In this document: positions 18,080 through 28,704 of the stretch, one piece after another
Numbering within the stretch: position 1 is the first letter of the stretch
Layout of the letters: the number at the start of each line of letters is the position of its first letter
Source: Sphingosinicella microcystinivorans
Lineage (GTDB): Bacteria > Pseudomonadota > Alphaproteobacteria > Sphingomonadales > Sphingomonadaceae
Direction: 5' to 3'
Length of the DNA stretch: 64,000 bases
NCBI RefSeq assembly: GCF_003634215.1
Contig: NZ_RBWX01000007.1
Span: 1,164,945-1,228,944, forward strand
Program-made: the position numbers and the translations under genes
The notes under the pieces: model-generated
What the model saw: the letters and a program-made list of their open reading frames with translations, nothing else
The model's database searches: none
What the model was told of the DNA's origin: nothing

Positions 18080-18829
18080 ATGAAAGTCATCGCAGTCTTC
18101 AGCCTGAAGGGCGGCGTCGGCAAGACGTCCGTGGCTGTCAATCTTGCACACCTCCTTGCAACGCAGGCCAAGCGGCGCACGCTGCTGTGGGATCTCGATG
18201 CGCAGGGTGCGGCGTCGGACCTGCTGCAGGTCGAACCGAGCAAGAAGGCCCGCAAGCTGTTCGCCGGAAGCGGCGGCGGCGATATCGAGGCCTATATCTT
18301 GCCGAGCAAGTGGCAGGGCCTTGAGGTGCTCGCGGCGGACGAATCGCTGCGCAAGCTCGATGTCCAGCTCGTCGAATCGCAGCGCGCTAAGCTGCTGGCG
18401 AAGCGGCTCGCGGCCGTGGCAGGTGAGTACGACCGCGTCGTGCTCGATTGCCCGCCGGGTTTCGGCCTGCTCGCCGACCAGATCTTCCGGGCGGCGGACC
18501 TCATCGTCGAGCCGATGACGATGTCGCCGCTCTCGGCGCGCACGAACGAGCAACTCGCCGAGCATCTGAGTCGGCACCACAAGGGCGAGCCGCCGGTGAT
18601 TCCGGTGTTCACGATGGTCGACAAGCGCCGCGCGCTGCATCGCGAGACGCTCGAGGCCTGCCCGGACGTTCACGCCATCCCGTATTCGAGCAAGGTCGAG
18701 GAAATGGCGGTCTATTGCCTGCCGCTCGCCGAAATCGCGCCCGATGCTGTGGAAACCAAGGAGTTTTCTAAGCTCGTGACGGCTGTCGAACGCAAGCTCA
18801 CCCGGCCCGCTCGGCCGCGAAAGGCCTGA
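18080..18829 (+). CDS. ParA/MinD-type ATPase
   Basis: 249 aa. The deviant Walker A KGGVGKT (10-16) with the signature first lysine, a DLDAQGAASDLL switch I region (38-49) and DCPPGFG (switch II) define the ParA superfamily. No parB follows; instead the gene leads a run with a thioesterase and zapE, so it is probably an orphan positioning or capacity-control ATPase rather than the chromosome-partition ParA. ATG 18080 is chosen because family similarity begins exactly there and GGAG lies about 5 nt upstream. The upstream reading frame is antisense to the hydrolase gene. Confidence 0.88.
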   Translation: MKVIAVFSLKGGVGKTSVAVNLAHLLATQAKRRTLLWDLDAQGAASDLLQVEPSKKARKLFAGSGGGDIEAYILPSKWQGLEVLAADESLRKLDVQLVESQRAKLLAKRLAAVAGEYDRVVLDCPPGFGLLADQIFRAADLIVEPMTMSPLSARTNEQLAEHLSRHHKGEPPVIPVFTMVDKRRALHRETLEACPDVHAIPYSSKVEEMAVYCLPLAEIAPDAVETKEFSKLVTAVERKLTRPARPRKA

Positions 18830-18839
18830 CCGCCGCGCG

Positions 18840-19271
18840 ATGCCGAGCATAGAGATTGCGGACGGGCCGTTCAAAGGCTGGCGCCGCTGGAGTCAGCTTG
18901 ACGCGGACAGTTTCCAGAGTCTGGTCGGGCCGGTCTACTTCCGTGCCGGCGCGGACGGCAGCGTCGAGTGTCGCTCTCCTACGGAGACGAAGCATCGCAA
19001 CAATCAGGGCCGCTTGCACGGCGGCTATGTGACGACGTTCATCGATATGGCGCTGTTCGCGATCGCCGCACCCGCGCTTACCGCGCACCGGGCCGTGACC
19101 CTGACGCTGAACACGGAGTTCCTTGGGGCCGGTGTTCCGGGCATGGATATCTATGCGACCGGTGAGATCACGCGTGAAACCGGCAAGCTTATCTTCCTGC
19201 GCGGTCTCGTGACGCAGGACGGGCCGATCGCTTCGTTCTCCGGCGTTTTGAGGAAGGTTGCGCCGCGTTGA
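18840..19271 (+). CDS. PaaI-like hotdog-fold thioesterase
   Basis: 143 aa, typical length. Hotdog-fold acyl-CoA thioesterase: NNQGRLHGGYVTTFIDMALF contains the conserved HGG loop and catalytic Asp on the long helix, followed by the beta-sheet region with LTLNTEFLGAG. It likely hydrolyses an aryl- or acyl-CoA; the substrate is unknown. It starts 10 nt after the ParA-like gene, and its stop overlaps the TTG start of zapE by 4 bp. Confidence 0.85.
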   Translation: MPSIEIADGPFKGWRRWSQLDADSFQSLVGPVYFRAGADGSVECRSPTETKHRNNQGRLHGGYVTTFIDMALFAIAAPALTAHRAVTLTLNTEFLGAGVPGMDIYATGEITRETGKLIFLRGLVTQDGPIASFSGVLRKVAPR

Positions 19272-20383
19272 GCGTTGTCGAGGCGTACAGCGCGTTGATC
19301 GCGGCGAATGAGCTGAAGGCCGATCCTGATCAGGCGGCTGCTGCCGCGCGACTCGGCACGCTCGAGGCGGAGCTTCGTGCGGGGCCGCCGAAAAGCGGCT
19401 TGCTTTCCCGCCTGTTCGGCAAGTCCGAGGACACGCCGCGCGGCATTTACATGTGGGGCGCGGTCGGGCGCGGCAAATCGATGCTGATGGACCTCTTCTA
19501 CGAGGCTGCGCCAGCGATCCCCAAACGTCGTGTCCATTTCCATGCCTTCATGCTGGAGGTCCACGCCGCGCTTCACAAATGGCGCGAGCGCAGCGTCGAC
19601 GACCCGATCCTGCGGGTTGCCGACGATATCGCGAAGGGTGTGCGCCTGCTGGCTTTCGACGAGCTTCAGGTGACGAACGTTGCTGACGCGATGATCCTTT
19701 CGCGCCTGTTCACAGCGATTCTCGATCACGGCGTTACGATGGTCGCAACCTCCAACAGGCCGCCGCGTGACCTTTACAAGAATGGCCTCAGCCGCGAGCT
19801 TTTCCTGCCCTTCATCGATCTTATCGAACGCGAACTGGACGTCGTGAGCCTGAATGGGCCGACGGACTACCGGCTCGACCGGCTCGCAGGGATGCCGACC
19901 TATTACGTTCCGAACGGTCCCGAAGCGACCGCGGCACTCTCCGAAGCCTTCTTCCGCCTCACCGACTATCCGCCGGAGGACCGCGCCCACGTCCCTACCG
20001 AGACGATCGATGTGGGCGGCGGGCGAACGCTTCATGTCCCGAAATCGCTGAAGGGTGTCGCTGTCTTCTCGTTCAAGCGTCTGTGCGGGGAGGCGCGGGG
20101 GGCGGCGGATTATCTTGCGATCGCGCAGCGCTATCACACCGTTATCATCGTCGGTGTGCCGAAGATGGGGCCGGAGAAGCGCAACGAGGCGACGCGCTTC
20201 GTGGCGCTGATCGACGCGCTTTATGAGTACCGGGTCAAGCTGCTGATGGGCGCCGACGCGCATCCCGCCGAGCTTTATCCGGCCGGTGATTTTGCCTTCG
20301 AGTTCGAGCGCACCGTTTCGCGCCTGATGGAGATGCAGTCCGCCGACTACATGGCAGAAGGGCACGGCGTAAGGACCGCCTGA
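19268..20383 (+). CDS. zapE: cell division protein ZapE (AFG1-like ATPase)
   Basis: 371 aa. AAA-type P-loop ATPase of the AFG1/ZapE family, which in E. coli modulates Z-ring assembly under stress. Walker A is GAVGRGKS (64-71) and Walker B LLAFDE (127-132), followed by LQVTNVADAMILSRL and SNRPPRDLYKNGL, the family signatures. The start is a TTG forming a TTGA overlap with the preceding stop; no ATG exists in frame until residue 62, inside the ATPase core. mdh follows after 159 nt, as in many alphaproteobacteria where zapE neighbours mdh. Confidence 0.92.
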   Translation: MSVVEAYSALIAANELKADPDQAAAAARLGTLEAELRAGPPKSGLLSRLFGKSEDTPRGIYMWGAVGRGKSMLMDLFYEAAPAIPKRRVHFHAFMLEVHAALHKWRERSVDDPILRVADDIAKGVRLLAFDELQVTNVADAMILSRLFTAILDHGVTMVATSNRPPRDLYKNGLSRELFLPFIDLIERELDVVSLNGPTDYRLDRLAGMPTYYVPNGPEATAALSEAFFRLTDYPPEDRAHVPTETIDVGGGRTLHVPKSLKGVAVFSFKRLCGEARGAADYLAIAQRYHTVIIVGVPKMGPEKRNEATRFVALIDALYEYRVKLLMGADAHPAELYPAGDFAFEFERTVSRLMEMQSADYMAEGHGVRTA

Positions 20384-20533
20384 AGCCCGGCTTATTTGCT
20401 GCGTTGCACACACGGACAAGAATTTTGCGCAGCGCGGATTTTTACGAATGGTTGCAGCGCCGCGAATCAGGGGCTATCGGGATCGCGTTTTCGCCGGTCG
20501 TCCGGTCGGCGTTCCACGCATCGCCTTCAGTGA

Positions 20534-21505
<972 letters not shown>

Positions 21506-21514
21506 GGATCGCTA

Positions 21515-22714
21515 ATGAACATCCACGAGTATCAAGCCAAGCAACTGCTGGCGAAGTTCGGCGCGCCGATTTCGGCCGGTTTCCCGGCCTTCACCGCTGA
21601 TGAGGCCGAGGCGGCTGCGAAGCAGCTTCCCGGACCTGTCTATGTGGTGAAGTCGCAGATCCACGCCGGCGGGCGCGGCAAGGGCCGCTTCAACGGTCTC
21701 GGCGCCGATGCCAAGGGCGGCGTGCGCGTCGTGAAGTCGGTTGAAGAGGTGAAGTCCAACGCTGCCGAGATGTTGGGCCGCGTGCTCGTGACGCATCAGA
21801 CGGGCGATGCCGGCAAGCAGGTGAACCGCCTTTACATCGAAGCGGGCGCACCGATCGCCAAGGAATATTACCTCTCGCTGCTCGTGGACCGCGCCGTCGG
21901 CCGTGTCGCTTTCGTGGTTTCCACGGAAGGCGGCATGGATATCGAGGAAGTCGCCGAGCACACGCCGGAGAAGATCCACACCATCCGCATCGATCCGGCT
22001 TCGGGCTTCATGCCGCACCACGGCCGCGGCGTCGCGGCGGCGCTGAAGCTGGAAGGCGACCTCGCCAAGCAGGCGGCGAAGCTCGCGCAGCAGCTGTACA
22101 CGGCGTTCAAGTCCACCGACGCTTCGCTGCTCGAGATCAACCCGCTCGTCGAGACGACGGACGGCAAGCTCATCGTGCTTGACGCCAAGATGGGCTTCGA
22201 CGGCAACGCGCTGTTCCGCCACCCGGACATCATGGAACTGCGCGACCTCACCGAAGAAGACGCGATGGAGATCGAGGCGTCGAAGTACGACCTCGCCTAC
22301 GTGAAGCTGGACGGCAACATCGGCTGCATGGTGAATGGCGCGGGCCTCGCCATGGCGACGATGGACATCATCAAGCTGAACGGCGCGGAGCCCGCCAACT
22401 TCCTCGACGTTGGCGGCGGTGCCACCAAGGAAAAGGTGACAGCGGCGTTCAAGATCATCCTCAACGACCCGGCGGTCGAAGGCATCCTCGTCAACATCTT
22501 CGGCGGCATCATGCGCTGCGACATCATCGCGGAAGGCATTGTTGCGGCGGCACGCGAGGTGAACCTCTCGGTTCCGCTCGTCGTTCGCCTTGAAGGCACG
22601 AACGTCGAACTCGGCAAGCAGATCCTTGCCGACAGCGGCCTGCCGATCGTCAGCGCCGACAACCTCGGCGACGCGGCGAAGAAGATCGTGGCGCAAGTGA
22701 AGAAGGCGGCCTGA
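21515..22714 (+). CDS. sucC: succinyl-CoA synthetase beta subunit (ADP-forming)
   Basis: 399 aa. The ATP-grasp subunit of succinyl-CoA ligase, which makes ATP from succinyl-CoA. It begins [12 protein letters not shown] and contains [20 protein letters not shown] and the C-terminal [12 protein letters not shown] and [13 protein letters not shown] stretches, all characteristic. AAGGA precedes the ATG by about 6 nt. sucD starts 4 nt after its stop. Confidence 0.97.
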   Translation: MNIHEYQAKQLLAKFGAPISAGFPAFTADEAEAAAKQLPGPVYVVKSQIHAGGRGKGRFNGLGADAKGGVRVVKSVEEVKSNAAEMLGRVLVTHQTGDAGKQVNRLYIEAGAPIAKEYYLSLLVDRAVGRVAFVVSTEGGMDIEEVAEHTPEKIHTIRIDPASGFMPHHGRGVAAALKLEGDLAKQAAKLAQQLYTAFKSTDASLLEINPLVETTDGKLIVLDAKMGFDGNALFRHPDIMELRDLTEEDAMEIEASKYDLAYVKLDGNIGCMVNGAGLAMATMDIIKLNGAEPANFLDVGGGATKEKVTAAFKIILNDPAVEGILVNIFGGIMRCDIIAEGIVAAAREVNLSVPLVVRLEGTNVELGKQILADSGLPIVSADNLGDAAKKIVAQVKKAA

Positions 22715-22718
22715 CCCA

Positions 22719-23594
22719 ATGAGCATTCTCATCAACAAGAACACCAAGGTTCTCTGTCAGGGCCTCACTGGCGCGACCGCGACGTTCCACACCGAAGCCG
22801 CGATTGCTTACGGCACCAAGATGGTCGGCGGCGTGGTTCCGGGCAAAGGCGGCCAGGAGCATCTCGGCCTCCCCGTGTTCGGCACGATGCGCGAAGCGAT
22901 GGACGTGACGAAGGCGGACGCCAGCGTCGTATACGTGCCGCCGGCGTTCGCGGCGGACTCGATCCTCGAAGCCATCGAGGCGGAAGTACCGCTCATCATC
23001 TGCATCACGGAGGGCATTCCGGTGCTCGACATGGTGCCGGTGAAGCGCGCGCTCTCGGGTTCCAAGTCGCGCCTCATCGGTCCGAACTGCCCCGGCGTGC
23101 TGACGCCGGACGAGTGCAAGATCGGCATCATGCCGGGCTCCATCTTCAAGAAGGGTTCTGTCGGCGTCGTCTCCCGCTCCGGCACGCTCACCTATGAAGC
23201 GGTGCACCAGACGACGGCGGTCGGCCTCGGCCAGACGAGCGCGGTCGGCATCGGCGGCGATCCGGTGAACGGCACCAACTTCATCGACGTGCTGGACTTG
23301 TTCCTGAACGACCCCGACACCAAATCCATCATCATGATCGGTGAAATCGGCGGCTCGGCCGAGGAAGACGCGGCCGAGTTCCTGAAATCGCACCCGATCA
23401 AGAAGCCGATGGTGGGCTTCATCGCGGGACGCACCGCCCCGAAGGGACGCACCATGGGCCACGCCGGCGCCATCGTTTCGGGCGGCAAGGGCGGCGCCGA
23501 GGACAAGATCAAGGCGATGGAATCGGCGGGCATCGTCGTCTCCCCGAGCCCGTCCGAACTCGGCACCACGCTCGCGAAGGTGCTCGGCAACTAA
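22719..23594 (+). CDS. sucD: succinyl-CoA synthetase alpha subunit
   Basis: 291 aa. The CoA-binding and phosphohistidine subunit. The N-terminal Rossmann part reads [30 protein letters not shown] and SRSGTLTYE are conserved, and the phosphorylated His lies in [11 protein letters not shown] near residue 247. It forms a heteromer with SucC encoded just upstream. A 12-bp stem-loop lies 37 nt downstream, before sucA. Confidence 0.97.
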   Translation: MSILINKNTKVLCQGLTGATATFHTEAAIAYGTKMVGGVVPGKGGQEHLGLPVFGTMREAMDVTKADASVVYVPPAFAADSILEAIEAEVPLIICITEGIPVLDMVPVKRALSGSKSRLIGPNCPGVLTPDECKIGIMPGSIFKKGSVGVVSRSGTLTYEAVHQTTAVGLGQTSAVGIGGDPVNGTNFIDVLDLFLNDPDTKSIIMIGEIGGSAEEDAAEFLKSHPIKKPMVGFIAGRTAPKGRTMGHAGAIVSGGKGGAEDKIKAMESAGIVVSPSPSELGTTLAKVLGN

Positions 23595-23631
23595 ACGTGG
23601 CAGAATTGTCAAGTTTTTAGGTGCTTTTTAG

Positions 23632-23665
23632 GAAGGTCCTGCGTAGGGAGGCGCGCAGGATCTTC
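23632..23665 (+). promoter_or_regulatory. stem-loop in the sucD-sucA spacer
   Basis: Arms GAAGGTCCTGCG (23632-23643) and CGCAGGATCTTC (23654-23665) pair over 12 bp with a single G-U wobble, loop TAGGGAGGCG. There is no T-run after it, so it is not a classical terminator. It lies 25 nt before the chosen sucA start. It may protect or process the operon mRNA, or tune sucA relative to sucCD; function is inferred. Confidence 0.6.
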
Positions 23666-23689
23666 CGCACGCCAGGAATGACAGGAACC

Positions 23690-26578
23690 ATGGGTTTCGA
23701 AGGCCAGCCTCCCTCCGCTCTCGAAGGCGTCTCCGCCTCCTTCGTTGAATCTCTTTATCGGCAGTATTCAGCCAATCCGGCGTCGGTCGACCCGGAATGG
23801 CAGCGGCACTTCGCGGGATTGGAAAGCGTTGCTTCCGGGCCGTCTTGGCAGCGTAAAGGCTGGCCGGACACGGCGACCGACGATCTGACGGCAGCGCTCG
23901 ATCCGATGCAGATGACGCCGGAGCTGAAAGTGCCGGCGGCTAAGAAGGGCGGGGCTGTCGCAGCGCCGTCCGCCGAAGCGATCCGGCAGGCCGCGGACGA
24001 TGCGATCCGCGCCATGACGTTGATCCGCACGTACCGCGTGCGCGGGCACCTCGCGGCGCAGCTCGATCCGTTGGGCCTGGCCGAGCGCCCGTTCCCCGAG
24101 GAACTGACCCCGGAATATCATGGGTTCACCGGAGACGCGCTGAACCGCACGGTTTATCTGGGCGGCGTGATGGGTTTCGAGGAAACGACGATCACGGCGC
24201 TCGTTGCGGTGCTGAAGCACAATTACTGCGAGCATGTCGGCGTAGAGTACATGCACATCAATGATCTGGAGGAGCGCCGCTTCATCCAGGAGCGGATCGA
24301 AGGCCGCAACGCCGAGATCCACTTCACGGATGCGGGCAAGAAGGCGATCCTCAACAAGATCATCGAAGCCGAACAGTTCGAGAGCTTCCTTGGCCGCAAG
24401 TATGTCGGCACCAAGCGTTTCGGCCTTGACGGCGGCGAGGCGATGGCGCCTGCGCTGGAAAGCGTCATCAAGTACGCGGGCGCTGGCGGCGTGAAGGAAA
24501 TCGTGATCGGCATGGCGCACCGCGGGCGCCTGAACGTGCTCGCGAACGTGATGCAGAAGCCGTTTCAGGCGATCTTCCACGAGTTCGCGGGCGGCTCATC
24601 GAACCCCGACGATGTCGGCGGCTCGGGCGATGTGAAGTACCACCTGGGCACCTCGACGGACCGCGATTTCGACGGTCACCCCGTCCACCTCTCGCTGACG
24701 CCGAACCCCTCTCACCTTGAAGCGGTGAACCCGGTCGTGCTCGGCAAGGTGCGTGCGGCGCAGGCACTGCGCGGCGACGTCGAGCGCGACGAGGTGCTGC
24801 CGCTGCTACTGCACGGCGATGCGGCGTTCGCAGGGCAGGGCATCATCGCCGAATGCCTCGGTTTCTCGGGCCTCGACGGCTACAACACCGGTGGCACCGT
24901 TCACTTCATCATCAACAACCAGATCGGCTTCACGACGAGCCCGCAGTTCGCGCGCTCCTCGCCTTATCCGTCGGACGTGGCGCGGACGGTGCAGGCGCCG
25001 ATCTTCCACGTGAACGGTGACGACCCCGAGGCCGTGACCTTCGCCACGAAGGTCGCGACCGAGTTCCGCCAGAAGTTCAACCGCGATGTCGTGATCGACA
25101 TGTGGTGTTATCGCCGCTTCGGCCACAACGAGGGTGACGAACCGGGCTTCACGCAGCCGCTGATGTACAAGGTCATCAAGGGCAAGCCCAAGGTCAGCGA
25201 AGTCTATGCAGGCCGACTGATCGCCGAAGGCGTGATCGACGAGGCGTGGGTGGAAGGCGCGACGAAGGCCTATGTCGACCGGCTCGACAAGGATTTCGAG
25301 GCGGCGCCGGGTTACAAGCCCAACAAGGCGGACTGGTTCGAGGGGCGCTGGGAAGGTCTCGGCCGTCCGGCTGACCCTGAAACCGCGCGCCGTGCGGCCG
25401 ACACCGGCGTGCCGATGGACCGCCTCGAGGCGGTGAAGAAGGTACTTACCACCGTTCCCGAGGGGTTCTCGATCCATCCCACGCTGAAGCGCGTCGTCGC
25501 CGCGCGCGGCGAGACGATCTCGGCGGGCGAGGGTATCGACTGGGCAACGGCCGAGGCGCTCGCTTTCGGCACGCTGTTGCAGGACGGTTTCGGCGTACGT
25601 CTCTCGGGCCAGGATTCCGGGCGTGGCACGTTCAGCCAGCGTCATGCGGTGTGGGTCGATCAGAAGACCGGCGGTAAATACGTCCCGCTGCAGCACATGG
25701 ACGCGCGCTTCAAGGTGTTCGACTCGCCGCTCAGCGAGTTCGGTGTCCTTGGCTTCGAATATGGCTATGCGCTCACCGACCCGAAGACGCTCGTGCTTTG
25801 GGAAGCGCAGTTCGGCGACTTCGCGAACGGCGCGCAGGTGATTATCGACCAGTTCATCGCGTCGGGCGAGATCAAATGGCTGCGGGCGAACGGCCTCGTC
25901 ATGCTGCTGCCGCACGGCTACGAAGGGCAGGGGCCGGAACACTCCTCGGCTCGTCTGGAGCGCTATCTCCAGCTTTGCGCCGAAGACAATATGCAGGTCT
26001 GCAACATCACAACCCCGGCGAACTACTATCACGTGCTTCGCCGCCAGATGCTGCGTCCGTTCCGGAAGCCGCTGATCATCATGACGCCGAAGTCTCTGCT
26101 TCGGCACAAGTCGGCGGTCTCGCGGATCGAGGAGTTCAGCGGCGACTCGCACTTCATGCGCATCAAGTCGGACACGAACCCGCCTGCGGATGACAAGATC
26201 GAACGGCTCGTGCTGTGTTCCGGCAAGGTCTACTATGACCTGGCCGAAGCGCGCGACGCGGCGGGCGACAAATCCACCTCGATCGTTCGCATCGAGCAGA
26301 TTTATCCGTTCCCGCTCGAAGCGCTCGTTGTGCGCATGAAGCGGATGAAGAAGCTTAAGACTGTCGTGTGGGCTCAGGAAGAACCGAAGAATGCCGGCAG
26401 CTGGGGCTTCGTGCGTTCCTATCTCGAATGTGCGCTCAAGGAAGCCGGTGTGAAGACCGAGCCGGTCTATGCGGGCCGTGCGGCGGCCGCGGCGACTGCG
26501 ACCGGTCTTGCCAAGCGGCACGCTGCCGAACAGAAAAAGCTCGTGGCGCAGGCGCTCGGCCACGATATCGAAGGTTGA
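23690..26578 (+). CDS. sucA: 2-oxoglutarate dehydrogenase E1 component
   Basis: 962 aa. Thiamine-diphosphate enzyme that decarboxylates 2-oxoglutarate and transfers the succinyl group to the lipoate of SucB. N-terminal SFVESLYRQYSANP is the E2/E3-binding helix of E1o. Further on come GMAHRGRLNVLANVM, VHLSLTPNPSHLEAVNPVV, the ThDP/Mg region with GDAAFAGQG and NNQIGFTTSP, and C-terminal LPHGYEGQGPEHSSAR. Start choice: ATG 23690 has AGGA 4 nt upstream; ATG 23678 (four residues longer) has its AGG too close. The frame also opens at 23621, inside the hairpin region, which is unlikely. Confidence 0.96.
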   Translation: MGFEGQPPSALEGVSASFVESLYRQYSANPASVDPEWQRHFAGLESVASGPSWQRKGWPDTATDDLTAALDPMQMTPELKVPAAKKGGAVAAPSAEAIRQAADDAIRAMTLIRTYRVRGHLAAQLDPLGLAERPFPEELTPEYHGFTGDALNRTVYLGGVMGFEETTITALVAVLKHNYCEHVGVEYMHINDLEERRFIQERIEGRNAEIHFTDAGKKAILNKIIEAEQFESFLGRKYVGTKRFGLDGGEAMAPALESVIKYAGAGGVKEIVIGMAHRGRLNVLANVMQKPFQAIFHEFAGGSSNPDDVGGSGDVKYHLGTSTDRDFDGHPVHLSLTPNPSHLEAVNPVVLGKVRAAQALRGDVERDEVLPLLLHGDAAFAGQGIIAECLGFSGLDGYNTGGTVHFIINNQIGFTTSPQFARSSPYPSDVARTVQAPIFHVNGDDPEAVTFATKVATEFRQKFNRDVVIDMWCYRRFGHNEGDEPGFTQPLMYKVIKGKPKVSEVYAGRLIAEGVIDEAWVEGATKAYVDRLDKDFEAAPGYKPNKADWFEGRWEGLGRPADPETARRAADTGVPMDRLEAVKKVLTTVPEGFSIHPTLKRVVAARGETISAGEGIDWATAEALAFGTLLQDGFGVRLSGQDSGRGTFSQRHAVWVDQKTGGKYVPLQHMDARFKVFDSPLSEFGVLGFEYGYALTDPKTLVLWEAQFGDFANGAQVIIDQFIASGEIKWLRANGLVMLLPHGYEGQGPEHSSARLERYLQLCAEDNMQVCNITTPANYYHVLRRQMLRPFRKPLIIMTPKSLLRHKSAVSRIEEFSGDSHFMRIKSDTNPPADDKIERLVLCSGKVYYDLAEARDAAGDKSTSIVRIEQIYPFPLEALVVRMKRMKKLKTVVWAQEEPKNAGSWGFVRSYLECALKEAGVKTEPVYAGRAAAAATATGLAKRHAAEQKKLVAQALGHDIEG

Positions 26579-26587
26579 GGAGAGGTC

Positions 26588-27766
26588 ATGGCTATCGACG
26601 TCGTTATCCCCGCGCTTGGTGAATCGATCACCGAAGCCACTGTCGGCGAGTGGCTGAAGAAGCCCGGCGACGCCGTGAAGGCGGATGAGCCGATCGTCAG
26701 CCTCGAGACGGACAAGGTCGCGGTCGAAGTGCCTGCGCCTTCCGCCGGCGTGCTCTCGGAACAGCTTGCCGCCGTGGGCGACACGGTGAACGTCGGCGCG
26801 GTGATCGCGCGCCTCGAAGCGGGCGCCGCCGCTGCCGCGCCGAAGACGGATGCGAAGGCTGCCGAACCCGCCAAGGCTGCTGCGCCCGCGAAGGCTGATG
26901 CCAAGCAATCACCTGCCGTGACTGTCGCGCTCGCCGAGACCGGCGTCGATGCTGCGAGCGTGCAGGGCACCGGCAAGGACGGGCGCCTCACCAAGGGCGA
27001 CGTGCGCACCGCCGCTGCCACCCCTGTCGCCGCTCCGGCTGCGTCCGCGGCGCCTGCCGCCGGCGGGCGTCAGGAAGAGCGCGTGCGCATGACGCGCCTG
27101 CGCCAGACCATCGCGCGCCGTCTCAAGGAAGCGCAGAACACCGCCGCGATGCTCACCACGTTCAACGACGTCGACATGACGGCGGTGATGGAGGCGCGCG
27201 ACCGCTACAAGGACATGTTCGAAAAGAAGCACGGTGTCCGCCTCGGCTTCATGAGCTTTTTCACCAAGGCCTGCTGCCTTGCGCTGAAGGACGTGCCTTC
27301 GGTCAATGCCACGATCGAAGGCGACGAGATCGTCTATCGCAACTACGCAGACATCGGCGTCGCGGTGAGCTCGCCGGGCGGGCTCGTCGTGCCGATCCTG
27401 CGCAATGCCGATACGCTCTCCTTCGCGGAGACAGAAAAGGCGATCGGCGACTTCGGCCGCCGCGCGCGTGACGGCCAGCTGAAGATCGAGGAACTGCAGG
27501 GCGGCACGTTCACCATCTCGAACGGCGGCGTGTTCGGCTCGCTGCTCTCGACGCCGATCCTCAACCCGCCGCAGTCGGGCGTGCTCGGTATGCACCGCAT
27601 CGAGGAACGTCCCGTAGTGCGGGATGGCCAGATCGTCGTGCGCCCGATGATGTACCTCGCGCTCAGCTACGATCACCGCCTGATCGATGGCCGCGAAGCG
27701 GTGACCTTCCTCGTCCGTGTCAAGGAAGCGCTGGAAGATCCCACCCGGCTGGTGCTCGACCTCTAG
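26588..27766 (+). CDS. sucB: 2-oxoglutarate dehydrogenase E2, dihydrolipoyl succinyltransferase
   Basis: 392 aa. The core subunit passes the succinyl group from lipoate to CoA. The lipoyl domain (1-77) has its lipoylated lysine K43 in ETDKVAVEV. An Ala/Pro-rich linker leads to the peripheral-subunit-binding domain (about 110-145, [13 protein letters not shown]), a second linker, then the catalytic domain from about 165 with [12 protein letters not shown] (catalytic H363). AGGAG lies a few nt before the start, 9 nt after sucA. The stop is 3 nt from the stop of the oxygenase gene on the other strand. Confidence 0.97.
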   Translation: MAIDVVIPALGESITEATVGEWLKKPGDAVKADEPIVSLETDKVAVEVPAPSAGVLSEQLAAVGDTVNVGAVIARLEAGAAAAAPKTDAKAAEPAKAAAPAKADAKQSPAVTVALAETGVDAASVQGTGKDGRLTKGDVRTAAATPVAAPAASAAPAAGGRQEERVRMTRLRQTIARRLKEAQNTAAMLTTFNDVDMTAVMEARDRYKDMFEKKHGVRLGFMSFFTKACCLALKDVPSVNATIEGDEIVYRNYADIGVAVSSPGGLVVPILRNADTLSFAETEKAIGDFGRRARDGQLKIEELQGGTFTISNGGVFGSLLSTPILNPPQSGVLGMHRIEERPVVRDGQIVVRPMMYLALSYDHRLIDGREAVTFLVRVKEALEDPTRLVLDL

Positions 27767-27769
27767 GGT

Positions 27770-28564
27770 CTAAAAGGTCTCGTCCACGTCGATATCGAAG
27801 CCCGGGGGCGCACCTTCCGGGCTCTGGTCCCAGCTGCCGCGCAGGCGCGCGAGCGGACGCATCAGCCATGGCATGTTGCGCCACATGAAGCCGGGACGGT
27901 GCGTCCAGTAACGTGAGCGTTCCAGCCACGGGCTATGGAAGTTCATGGCGATCGAAACGCGCTCGTTGTCGCCATCCTGGGGCTCGACGCGATGGGAAAC
28001 CCAGGACGGCCACATCAGCATCTCGCCGTCTGAAGGCGCGTAGCGAAAGCTGCGCCGCGATGCGGACTTCAACGTCTGTACGCCGCTCCACAGGTCTTCA
28101 AATACGATTGCGCCGCCTTGATCCGTCGTGGAGGGCGCGCCCGACACATAGTAGCACGCCGACCAGTTCCAGTTCAGCATCACATGATCGTGCGCCTTGT
28201 TGTAGGCGCCGGGTGGATTGACGTTGGCCCAGGCGTCCATGCGCCATTGCATTGGGGCTGGCTGCTGTTCGCCCTGCCGCCATTGCGCGGTCGCGTCCGT
28301 CGCGCGTGCCGCCGCCCAGCGTGTCAGCATCTGCGTCGCGCGGTCTTGCCAGCCGGGCAGGTCGCGCTTTGAGTGCCATCCGCCGATATTCGTGCGCTGC
28401 ATGCCGTTCGATTTGCGCCGCCGCTTTTCGATCGCGGCAAGGATTTCTGCCTGCCAGTATTCCGCCTCTTCCCAACGAAAAATGAGTAGCGGCGCCGCGA
28501 ACAGGTTGACCTGGCTCGCGACGTTCGAGGCCGAATTGCGATTGATGAACTCGATACGTGTCAC
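27770..28564 (-). CDS. putative 2-oxoglutarate-Fe(II) oxygenase (TIGR02466-like)
   Basis: 264 aa. A double-stranded beta-helix oxygenase is suggested by WANVNPPGAYNKAHDHVMLN (112-131), with candidate iron ligands H125/H127, the middle stretch YYVSGAP, and H191 in SWVSHRVEP followed by R202 (2-oxoglutarate carboxylate ligand) in ERVSIAMNFHS. This order matches the TIGR02466/phage-associated putative 2OG-Fe(II) oxygenases. The substrate is unknown. It starts with GTG at 28564 and has no strong ribosome binding site, so the start is uncertain. It sits between sucB and lpdA on the opposite strand. Confidence 0.72.
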   Translation of the reverse strand: MTRIEFINRNSASNVASQVNLFAAPLLIFRWEEAEYWQAEILAAIEKRRRKSNGMQRTNIGGWHSKRDLPGWQDRATQMLTRWAAARATDATAQWRQGEQQPAPMQWRMDAWANVNPPGAYNKAHDHVMLNWNWSACYYVSGAPSTTDQGGAIVFEDLWSGVQTLKSASRRSFRYAPSDGEMLMWPSWVSHRVEPQDGDNERVSIAMNFHSPWLERSRYWTHRPGFMWRNMPWLMRPLARLRGSWDQSPEGAPPGFDIDVDETF

Positions 28565-28581
28565 GCCAGCTGCACACCCCC

Positions 28582-28610
28582 GTTGCGACTCGATGAAATT
28601 CGTTTCGCAA
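28582..28610. promoter_or_regulatory. inverted repeat TTGCGA-N16-TCGCAA in the oxygenase/lpdA divergent region
   Basis: TTGCGA (28583-28588) and TCGCAA (28605-28610) face each other over 16 nt in the 140-bp region between the divergent oxygenase and lpdA genes. The same half-sites, closer together, occur before hemA (57355-57373). It might be an operator, but half-sites of six bases can arise by chance. Confidence 0.3.
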
Positions 28611-28704
28611 GCATTATCATTTCATGTCCGCTTCTAAATCGCTACCCACTGCGTTAAGAGCGGCTCCAATCCGTGACTCCCACATAGAACAGGCAAGGTT
28701 GACG

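Noticed and set aside
24806..26908. Open frame of 700 codons antisense to sucA/sucB
   Set aside because: Spans two well-supported genes on the other strand, is Arg/His-rich in composition and has no domain features.
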